From: Ruminococcus sp. AF41-9
GTDB taxonomy: Bacteria > Bacillota > Clostridia > Lachnospirales > Lachnospiraceae
NCBI RefSeq assembly: GCF_003477525.1
Contig: NZ_QUDO01000022.1
Span: forward strand, 1-63,819
DNA: 63,819 nucleotides
Reading direction: 5' to 3'
Shown here piece by piece: positions 57,664-63,819 of this stretch; position 1 is the first letter of the stretch, and each line of letters opens with the position of its first letter. A program made the position numbers and the translations under genes. Under the pieces are notes generated by a model. It was not told where the DNA came from. It saw only the letters and a program-made list of their open reading frames with translations, and searched no databases.

Positions 57664-58640
57664 ATGATCAATAAAAAACACATAACACTTTTTACACTTT
57701 GCGCATTTACTGTGGCTTCCCTGTTTACCAATGTACAGGCAGCAGAAAAAACAGAACTTTCAGAAGGAATGTACAACTGGTTCCTGGTTCAGGCATATAA
57801 TTCTGCCTGCAGTCTTAACGGAGGCAAAGAAGGACTCTGGGATAATGAAATAGAAGGAAAAGCAGCCGAAGAATGGATCGAAGATACGGCAATCCTGTAT
57901 GGAAAAGAATATCTGGCATCTGAACTGAAATTCGACGAAGAAGAACTTACCATAGAAGACAGCTCTCTGGAAACAATGGAATCTACAAAGGAAAGATACT
58001 GGAATGAACTGGGATATGAAGATACTATGAAAACTATGGTGTGACAGAAGATGAATTCAACAGTGTATTACTGCATGAATTAAAAACAGACCTTCTGTAC
58101 AAACAGGATGAAAGTGAACTTCTGGCGGCAGTGACAGAGGAACAGACGGAAAGCTATGTGAAAGAACACGGAGCATTATTTGAGTTCGTGGCAGTTCCAT
58201 ATGAAGAAAAAGAGGCATACGAGGACTATCAGAAACGCCTGGAAGACGGAGAAACACTGGAAGACATTGCAAAAGAAATCTATAAGGACTCTGACCTGCA
58301 AAATCAGGGATTTGGTTCCTCTTATACATCTTATTCAGAATCTGCTCTGTATTTTGACACAGACACAAGCCTGACCACTGCATTCTGGGATGCAGTGACA
58401 GAGGCAGAATATAATGAGAATGTTTCTTTCTATGACGAAGCAAGCCAGTTCTACATACTGTTCAAAAAAGTAGAATTCTCCATGGACTGGCCGGGAATCG
58501 ACCTCTACGAAAGCAAAATCAACAGCTACATTGCCTCAGAAACATTCACACAGATCATGAATGAATGGGCAGCAGACATAGAACTGTCCAATGAAGATAC
58601 TTTCCGCGAAAGCGTAAATATTAAAGAAAGATTTGCATGA
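57664..58640 (+). pseudogene. PrsA/SurA-like peptidyl-prolyl isomerase (single-base frameshift)
   Basis: This secreted foldase may help fold exported proteins such as the upstream GH3 enzyme. The signal peptide ends near residue 22 (VQA-AEK), with no lipobox. The first frame ends after ELGYED near 58020. The next frame continues YYENYGVTEDEFNS and holds the parvulin-type domain (about 165-260). One base is missing near 58018-58026. Restored length is about 325. AGGAGA precedes the ATG at 57664. Family assignment is by overall pattern; catalytic residues are not certain. Confidence 0.7.
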
Positions 58641-58669
58641 GAGAATATTTATAAAAAAGAAAAGACTAA

Positions 58670-58716
58670 CCGAAAAAAGCAGTTACTCGTTTATCGAGGG
58701 GACTGCTTTTTTCGGT
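58670..58716 (+). terminator. Terminator after the foldase gene
   Basis: CCGAAAAAAGCAGT pairs with ACTGCTTTTTTCGG, a strong hairpin with A/T-rich stem ends. Confidence 0.8.
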
Positions 58717-58860
58717 TTCGGCTGTAATGGTTTTGCTTAATTTTAATAAAGCTTATAAAAAATTTACAAAAGGTTCTTATGCTGATTTTATTTGCACCAG
58801 ATATCGAGGGTTTTTAATAATTTTTCTTTTGCGTCAGTATCTAATTTTATAATGCTCTGA

Positions 58861-59058
58861 TGTAAAAAGTATTGCGATGCAGTTGCAGTTAGCTGGTATG
58901 GCAGTGATTACACGGTTAATGCGATTGATTTGCTTATAAGTGCAGGAGTAAAGACAAATATTCATTATGTATTACATAACGAATCTATAAAAGAAGCACT
59001 GCACAGAATGAAAAGCCGGACATTTCCTAAAGGAATTTTTATAGTGTTTTTACAATAG
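58861..59058 (+). pseudogene. Radical-SAM-like protein fragment
   Basis: A frame with no start, bounded by stops at 58858 and 59056, reads CDAVAVSWYGSDYTVNAIDL, then GVKTNIHYVLHNESI and FPKGI. This resembles the middle of a radical SAM enzyme, but the CxxxCxxC motif and both ends are absent. Probably a remnant of a decayed gene. Confidence 0.4.
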
Positions 59059-59082
59059 TGTTTTTACATAAAGAAAGCTCAG

Positions 59083-59217
59083 AGTTACTGTTCACTCCGT
59101 TCTCAGTAACTTAGCCAAAATTCATTCCAGATTGCCTGCGGCAATGGAATTTTGGCTTGTATGTCTCGGGATTTTGGCATATTCATGCCAAAACACTTCG
59201 CGGGATAGTGGTGTGTG
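59083..59217. repeat. GTTACTG-family element, largest copy
   Basis: The ends are GTTACTGTTCACTCCGTTC and GTGAACAGTAA. Inside are two more hairpins: GCCAAAATTC.../GAATTTTGGC (59114-59156) and TTTTGGCATATTCATGCCAAAA (59171-59192), then CACTTCGCGGGA. The segments match the 23118 and 18134 copies. Confidence 0.65.
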
Positions 59218-59223
59218 AACAGT

Positions 59224-59250
59224 AAAAGCTCAGACACTGTCTGAGCTTTT
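59224..59250 (-). terminator. Terminator of tRNA-Tyr
   Basis: AAAAGCTCAGACA pairs exactly with TGTCTGAGCTTTT; on the minus strand it follows the tRNA and ends in T's. Confidence 0.85.
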
Positions 59251-59258
59251 AATAAGAG

Positions 59259-59340
59259 TGGATGGAGAAGGATTCGAACCTTCGAAAGCGTTGCTAACAG
59301 ATTTACAGTCTGCCCCCTTTGGCCACTCGGGAATCCATCC
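59259..59340 (-). tRNA. tRNA-Tyr (GUA anticodon)
   Basis: On the minus strand: a 7-bp acceptor stem (GGATGGA with TCCATCC) and discriminator A. The anticodon stem-loop gives ACTGTAAATCTG (anticodon GTA), with a long class II variable arm, and the T-loop is GTTCGAATC. No CCA is encoded. It has its own terminator directly downstream. Confidence 0.95.
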
Positions 59341-59600
59341 TTGAACCGAAATTCATTATATATGAAATGAATGAATAATGCAAGAACTTTTTGAAAAAAT
59401 AATAGAGATTTTTTGCAGATCATGGTTTTTCCGATAGTTTTATTATTTTGTTTGTCATTTTTTTGGCAAAATAGTAGACGAAAATGCAGAAATCTGGTAA
59501 GATAACCATGTCTGGATATAGATGTAATTCCATATCAAAGATTGATTAGCGTAGCTGGTGAGAGAACGCAGCAGTTACGACAGATTAGGAGGAATTTATC

Positions 59601-60464
59601 ATGTTAGTAAGCGCAACAGAAATGCTGAAAAAAGCAAAAGCTGGCCATTATGCAGTTGGACAGTTCAACATCAACAACCTTGAGTGGACAAAGGCTATCC
59701 TTTTAACAGCTCAGGAACTGAACTCTCCTGTAATCCTTGGTGTATCCGAAGGTGCTGGTAAATACATGACCGGTTATAAAACAGTTGTTGGTATGGTTAA
59801 CGGTATGATGGAAGAACTGAACATCACAGTTCCGGTAGCTCTTCACCTTGACCACGGCAGCTATGAAGGATGCTTAAAATGCGTAGAAGCAGGATTCTCA
59901 TCCATCATGTTCGACGGATCTCATTATCCGATCGAAGAGAACGTTGCAAAAACTAAAGAACTGGTTAAAATTGTTGCTGAACACGGAATGTCTCTGGAAG
60001 CAGAAGTTGGTTCCATCGGCGGTGAAGAAGACGGTGTTGTAGGAATGGGCGAATGCGCAGATCCTCAGGAATGCAAGATGATCGCAGACCTTGGCATTGA
60101 CTTCCTTGCAGCAGGTATCGGTAACATCCACGGAAAATATCCGGCAAACTGGAAAGGTTTAAGCTTCGAAACTCTTGACGCTATCCAGCAGTTAACAGGT
60201 GATATGCCACTCGTTCTTCACGGCGGCACAGGTATCCCGGCTGATATGATCAAGAAAGCAATCGACCTTGGTGTATCCAAGATCAACGTAAATACAGAGT
60301 GCCAGCTTTCCTTCGCAGCAGCTACACGTAAATACATCGAAGAAGGCAAAGACCAGCAGGGTAAAGGATACGATCCTCGTAAACTTCTTGCTCCTGGATT
60401 CGAAGCAATCAAAGCTACTGTTAAAGAAAAAATGGAATTATTCGGATCAGTTAACAAAGCTTGA
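59601..60464 (+). CDS. fba: Fructose-bisphosphate aldolase, class II
   Basis: This glycolytic zinc aldolase is 287 residues long. It begins MLVSATEMLKKAKAGHYAVG, with zinc ligands in LHLDHG near 82-87 and HGKYP near 179 and the LHGGTGIP motif near 208. TTAGGAGG precedes the ATG. A terminator follows at 60484. Confidence 0.95.
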   Translation: MLVSATEMLKKAKAGHYAVGQFNINNLEWTKAILLTAQELNSPVILGVSEGAGKYMTGYKTVVGMVNGMMEELNITVPVALHLDHGSYEGCLKCVEAGFSSIMFDGSHYPIEENVAKTKELVKIVAEHGMSLEAEVGSIGGEEDGVVGMGECADPQECKMIADLGIDFLAAGIGNIHGKYPANWKGLSFETLDAIQQLTGDMPLVLHGGTGIPADMIKKAIDLGVSKINVNTECQLSFAAATRKYIEEGKDQQGKGYDPRKLLAPGFEAIKATVKEKMELFGSVNKA

Positions 60465-60475
60465 TGATAATGATC

Positions 60476-60723
60476 TCATAACGAAAAAAATCTCACATCC
60501 CTGTGGTGTGAGATTTTTTTTCTGCCCTCTTTCAGTTTGGCAATCGTGCGGTTGATCGTCTTGACTGTCATTCCCAGCTCTTCTTTGATTCCCTCGCGGG
60601 TTTTGCGCAGGGTGATGCTTCCGGCTTTTTCGATACGGTTGAGTGAAGCATATTTTAACAGGTAGTCAAGAAACAGAAAAGTCGGCGGGTAGAACAGTTT
60701 GGCTGCGGTGGGGGCTTTTTTGA
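60476..60723 (-). pseudogene. C-terminal fragment of a Crp/Fnr-type regulator
   Basis: The minus-strand frame reads FLFLDYLLKYASLNRIEKAG, then LRKTREGIKEELGMTVKTIN and RTIAKLKEG. This is the pattern of the winged helix-turn-helix end of a Crp/Fnr-family protein. There is no start, no cyclic-nucleotide domain, and the frame closes upstream near 60732. The last codons are made from the fba terminator. A decayed gene end. Confidence 0.45.
60484..60522 (+). terminator. Terminator after fba
   Basis: AAAAAATCTCACATCC pairs with GGTGTGAGATTTTTT around CTGT, then a T-run. It lies inside the reading frame of the minus-strand Crp-like remnant. Confidence 0.92.
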
Positions 60724-60997
60724 TTGTATTATTTTAGAAATTGCCATAGGGGGCTGGAAATTGGAACAAGGAATATGAACAGAGACAAGAAAATGGGGAA
60801 AAGTAGAGAAAGAAAGTACGGTTTACAGGATATATGTTTGATTGTGTATAATTTTAACATCGTTACTGAGTCTGGAAGGAACAGTATTGTTATTTGCAAT
60901 TTGGCAGACGAGTATAAAAAGAGGGTTGTATTTTTGGGAATTTATTATAAAATTTATTTGTATTGAGACAGATAAAGGAATAAAAAAGAAGTAATCA

Positions 60998-61027
60998 ACA
61001 AAGAAACAAAGAAACAAAGAAACAGAG
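60998..61027 (+). repeat. 8-bp tandem repeat before the L,D-transpeptidase gene
   Basis: Three perfect copies of CAAAGAAA and a variant fourth sit directly before the GAGG ribosome site and the ATG at 61038. Copy changes would alter spacing upstream of the RBS, not the reading frame. Confidence 0.75.
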
Positions 61028-61037
61028 GAACAAAGAG

Positions 61038-62480
61038 ATGAAGAAAAAACAGACGATCAGCAGAAAAACACAGAAGATTATTCTTGGAATATGTATTGTA
61101 GCAGTGCTGATTCTTGGAATTGGACTGTTTGCGTATATACATATGGTGGACAGTACGACTCTTGGGCGTAAAATATCCATCTATGGTCTGGATGTTTCGA
61201 AGATGACTGTAGAGGAAGCGCAACAGAAGATTGCAGACACATTTCAGAGTAAGGCTGTTGTATTTGAAGAAGATGGAGGAGAAGTTTACAGAACCAGTCT
61301 GAAAGATCTGGGGTATGCGCTGGATGAGGAGAATCTGAAGAGTGCGCTGGATGCTTTGCAGCAGGAGAGAAGTCAGGAGACAGAGATTCTGGCATCTCAG
61401 GAGGATTATCAGATTGAGTATCAGGTTGTGAAGGATGAGGCTCAGGAACAGGCGGCACTGACAGAAGAGCATTTTGGTGAGAAAGAGAGAACTGCCTCTT
61501 CGGATGCAGAGATACGTTACAGCAAGAAGAAAAAGAAGTTTGTGCTGGTGAAGCAGGTGCAGGGAAATCAGATTGATGATGAAAAGCTGCTCAGTTATGT
61601 GGATGGGAGTCTGGAGAGTGAGTTTCAGTCGGATCTGCTTGGAGATGAGGTTAAGCTTGTAGTTGATACAGAGGTGTATCAGCAGCCGGAAGTGAAGGCT
61701 ACGAAGGAAATGAAGGAGCAGGTGGAAAGCCTGAACAGTCAGCTTGACAAATATCGAAGCACGACGGTTACTTATCTGTTTGGGTCTGAGACTCAGGTGC
61801 TGGATTCGGATACGATTTTTTCCTGGGTGAAGATTGATGGTACAGATATGAGTATTGATCAGGATGCGGCGGCTGCATATGTTTCAGATATGGCAAATAA
61901 GTATAATACGATTTATATTCCACGTACGTTCCACACTTCTTCCGGCGAGGATATCACGGTGCAGGATAATGAGTATGGCTACAGGATTGATCAGGATGCA
62001 GAGCTGGCACAGCTTCTGGCGGACCTGAAGAGTGGTGAGGCGGTTTCAAGAGAGCCGGTTTACAGCAGCAGTGCGATGATGAGAAATGGAACGGATGATC
62101 TGGTAGGCAGTTATATTGAAGTAAGTCTGGATGCGCAGCATCTGTGGCTTTATAAGGATGGGGCACTGGTGACGGAGACGGATATTGTCAGTGGAGCACC
62201 TACGGCGGAGCGCGAGACTTACAGGGGTGCGTGGCCGATTGCTTATAAGGCAAGTCCATTTACGCTGAGCAGTGAGGAGTATGGATATAATACGACTGTG
62301 AAGTACTGGATGCCGTTTGTGTATGGTCAGGGTCTTCATGATGCGTCCTGGCAGTCTGCGTTTGGCGGTGACAGGTATAAGACGGGGCATGGAAGCCACG
62401 GCTGTATTAATCTGCCGGAGGATCAGGCTGCGTTGATTTATAATACGATTGATGGTGGGTATCCGATTATTATTTACTGA
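61038..62480 (+). CDS. L,D-transpeptidase (YkuD domain) with PG-binding domain
   Basis: This cell-wall enzyme makes 3-3 crosslinks. The 480-residue protein has an N-terminal span (about 12-34), a peptidoglycan-binding/VanW-linked domain (about 45-130; TLGRKISIYGLDVSKMTVEE), a second similar segment, then the YkuD domain (about 355-480) with the catalytic HGSHGCINLP near 450-459. It is expressed alone and preceded by an 8-bp repeat tract. Confidence 0.9.
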   Translation: MKKKQTISRKTQKIILGICIVAVLILGIGLFAYIHMVDSTTLGRKISIYGLDVSKMTVEEAQQKIADTFQSKAVVFEEDGGEVYRTSLKDLGYALDEENLKSALDALQQERSQETEILASQEDYQIEYQVVKDEAQEQAALTEEHFGEKERTASSDAEIRYSKKKKKFVLVKQVQGNQIDDEKLLSYVDGSLESEFQSDLLGDEVKLVVDTEVYQQPEVKATKEMKEQVESLNSQLDKYRSTTVTYLFGSETQVLDSDTIFSWVKIDGTDMSIDQDAAAAYVSDMANKYNTIYIPRTFHTSSGEDITVQDNEYGYRIDQDAELAQLLADLKSGEAVSREPVYSSSAMMRNGTDDLVGSYIEVSLDAQHLWLYKDGALVTETDIVSGAPTAERETYRGAWPIAYKASPFTLSSEEYGYNTTVKYWMPFVYGQGLHDASWQSAFGGDRYKTGHGSHGCINLPEDQAALIYNTIDGGYPIIIY

Positions 62481-62609
62481 TCATTGGTTGACGATTAATA
62501 TTTTGGAATGTGAAAATGTGATTCAGATTCAATAAGTTGGTTTTTCAGACTTTCTAAAATACTGACTGTGAATTAAAATGTGAATTAAAATAATAAGGAG
62601 GTTTTTCAC

Positions 62610-63146
62610 ATGGAATTTCAGAATCTTATTGAAAAGAGAAGAACGGTTCGTAAGTATGCGGCAGGGAATGCTGTGAGCAAAGAGGATGTTCTGGCTATGG
62701 TAAAGGCTGCTCAGGAGGCTCCATCATGGAAAAATTCTCAGACGGGACGTTATTACTGCATTATGAATGAGAAGGATGTGGCACGTTTCAGAGAGAAGTG
62801 TCTGCCGGAGATGAATGCAGGGAAATGCGAGAATGCGGTGCTGATCGTCAGTACTTTTGTGCATAACAGAGCTGGATTTCAGAGGGATGGAAGTGCGGAC
62901 AATGAGCTTGGAAATGGCTGGGGATGTTATGATCTTGGACTGCAGAATGAGAATCTTGTGCTGAAGGCTACGGAGCTTGGATATGGAACTTTGATCATGG
63001 GGATCCGTGATGCGGATGAGATCAGGGAGTTTTGTGATGTTCCGGAAAGTGAGACTGTGGTTGCAGTGATCGCAGTAGGGGTTCCTGGGGAAGAGCCTGG
63101 GCGGCCTAAGCGGAAAGAGACTGGGGATATTGTGAAGTTTCTGTAA
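62610..63146 (+). CDS. Nitroreductase family protein
   Basis: This FMN-dependent reductase of unknown substrate is 178 residues long. It has RRTVRKY near 10, the PSWKNSQTGRYY segment near 37 and the Gly-rich end region GVPGEEPGRPKRK. AAGGAGG precedes the ATG. It is monocistronic, followed by fold-back copy 4. Confidence 0.88.
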   Translation: MEFQNLIEKRRTVRKYAAGNAVSKEDVLAMVKAAQEAPSWKNSQTGRYYCIMNEKDVARFREKCLPEMNAGKCENAVLIVSTFVHNRAGFQRDGSADNELGNGWGCYDLGLQNENLVLKATELGYGTLIMGIRDADEIREFCDVPESETVVAVIAVGVPGEEPGRPKRKETGDIVKFL

Positions 63147-63184
63147 CGCAGGAGAGGCGTAAGCTTCTGTAACAGAGGAGGGAC

Positions 63185-63384
63185 GCAAGCTCCAGCCATT
63201 CTCTTCGGCTCCGGTTTCGGGCCTTAAGAAAAGCTAAGCTCGGAAAATCAGCTAAAACCATTCGCAAATAACTCAAACTCGCTGCGCTCAGACAGTGAGT
63301 GATTTGCGAATAACGCTGATTTCCCGAGGCTAAGTTTTTCTAAAGACCCTGCAAATGTCGCCGAAGAGAATGGCTGGAGCTTGC
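63185..63384 (+). repeat. Fold-back element, copy 4
   Basis: This 200-bp element has perfect 25-nt outer arms (63185-63209 with 63360-63384). The middle stem pairs AGAAAAGCTAAGCTCGG with CCGAGGCTAAGTTTTTCT, and the inner stem pairs ATTCGCAAAT with ATTTGCGAAT. The loop is AAACTCGCTGCGCTCAGACAG. The fixed motifs CGGTTTCGG and CCTGCAAATG are at the outer junction as in the other copies, while arms and middle stem bases differ in paired fashion. Confidence 0.85.
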
Positions 63385-63453
63385 TGATATTTGGCTGAGA
63401 CTGATAAAAGATCTGACAAAAAGAGAAATTTTGAAAAATAATGAAATTAACTG

Positions 63454-63483
63454 TTGACAATGGGATAACTCCGGTGGTATATT
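63454..63483 (+). promoter_or_regulatory. rRNA operon promoter P1 (predicted)
   Basis: TTGACA (63454-63459), 18 nt, TATATT (63478-63483). Confidence 0.7.
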
Positions 63484-63568
63484 AGATGAGCTGTCGGGAA
63501 TAATTGTTTCTGATAAAGATACAATTCGATATGATTTCTGAAAAGGAAAAAATAAATTAAAAAAGTGC

Positions 63569-63597
63569 TTGACAACTTATGAATGGTATGATAAAGT
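63569..63597 (+). promoter_or_regulatory. rRNA operon promoter P2 (predicted)
   Basis: TTGACA (63569-63574), 17 nt, TAAAGT (63592-63597). Same -10 and spacing as P3. Confidence 0.75.
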
Positions 63598-63697
63598 AAT
63601 CAAGTCGCTTGAACAGAGCCGACAATCACAGATCAGGACGGTATTTCGGAAAACCGAAAGAGTTCGAAAAACTTTGAAAAAAACTTGAAAAAAGTTC

Positions 63698-63726
63698 TTG
63701 ACAAAGAAAAAGAGATGTGATAAAGT
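63698..63726 (+). promoter_or_regulatory. rRNA operon promoter P3 (predicted) and leader
   Basis: TTGACA (63698-63703), 17 nt, TAAAGT (63721-63726). The leader after it has CCTTGATAACTAAACAGTG, typical of Firmicutes rRNA leaders and spacers, so a 16S gene is expected just beyond base 63819. Confidence 0.75.
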
Positions 63727-63819
63727 AAACAAGCTGTCGCAAGACAGACAACCTTGATAACTAAACAGTGAAACACATACGATTCTCGAAAATTCTTTAC
63801 ATTTTTAAGAACGGTTGAA

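Noticed and set aside
60724..60966. An 80-codon frame between fba and the L,D-transpeptidase gene
   Set aside because: No clear ribosome site, no family pattern and unusual composition; likely chance.

Overview
The window looks like chromosome from a Gram-positive, spore-forming gut anaerobe of the Lachnospiraceae, probably Blautia-like. This rests on gene content: a CotS-type kinase, the YabP-YabQ-DivIC-SpoIIE-TilS-Hpt-FtsH cluster, a proS T-box, an archaeal-type ProRS, a PPi-type phosphofructokinase and GHKL/LytTR signalling. No database search was possible, so the genus is inference. The window holds about 50 protein genes, one tRNA-Tyr, one T-box, no CRISPR and no intact transposase gene. 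It ends in a triple-promoter leader that should run into an rRNA operon just outside.

Layout. 1-5.6 kb: NCS2 purine/uracil permease, frameshifted phosphofructokinase, ABC exporter. 5.9-11.3 kb: a small unknown protein with a VWA protein and a MoxR ATPase, then sortase B, sirtuin and DUF951. 11.4-16.6 kb: the replication/ribosome operon rpsF-ssb-rpsR-gdpP-rplI-dnaB. 16.8-25.3 kb: MerR-like regulator, ferredoxin, a BMP-type nucleoside ABC transporter, DUF1858 protein, MecA. 25.6-35 kb: cell-surface genes (GH18-like protein, CwlD-like amidase, two giant membrane proteins, an LRR surface protein). 35-42 kb: threonylcarbamoyl-AMP synthase, RpiB, dCMP deaminase, T-box and proS, CCA-adding enzyme, CotS-type kinase. 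42-49.5 kb: HU, RqcP, YabP, YabQ, DivIC, SpoIIE, TilS, Hpt, FtsH. 50-58.6 kb: GH13 amylase, a LytTR/GHKL two-component system, a secreted GH3 enzyme and a PrsA-like foldase. 59-63.8 kb: tRNA-Tyr, class II aldolase, L,D-transpeptidase, nitroreductase, rRNA promoters.

The most unusual content is between the genes. Four copies (one cut by the window edge) of a roughly 200-bp fold-back element share fixed internal motifs, but each has its own private and almost perfect inverted arms. There is also a MITE-like element with an internally deleted derivative and a half copy, a duplicated 68-nt hairpin, a duplicated two-hairpin module, and a dispersed family of palindromes ending in GTTACTG/CAGTAAC.

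Six otherwise healthy genes are each broken by one apparent single-base deletion, always the loss of one base. This points to sequence or assembly error rather than biology. The spoIIE promoter region carries a 0A box and a sigma-A-like promoter with a 21-nt spacer, the same unusual arrangement known for Spo0A-activated promoters in Bacillus subtilis.
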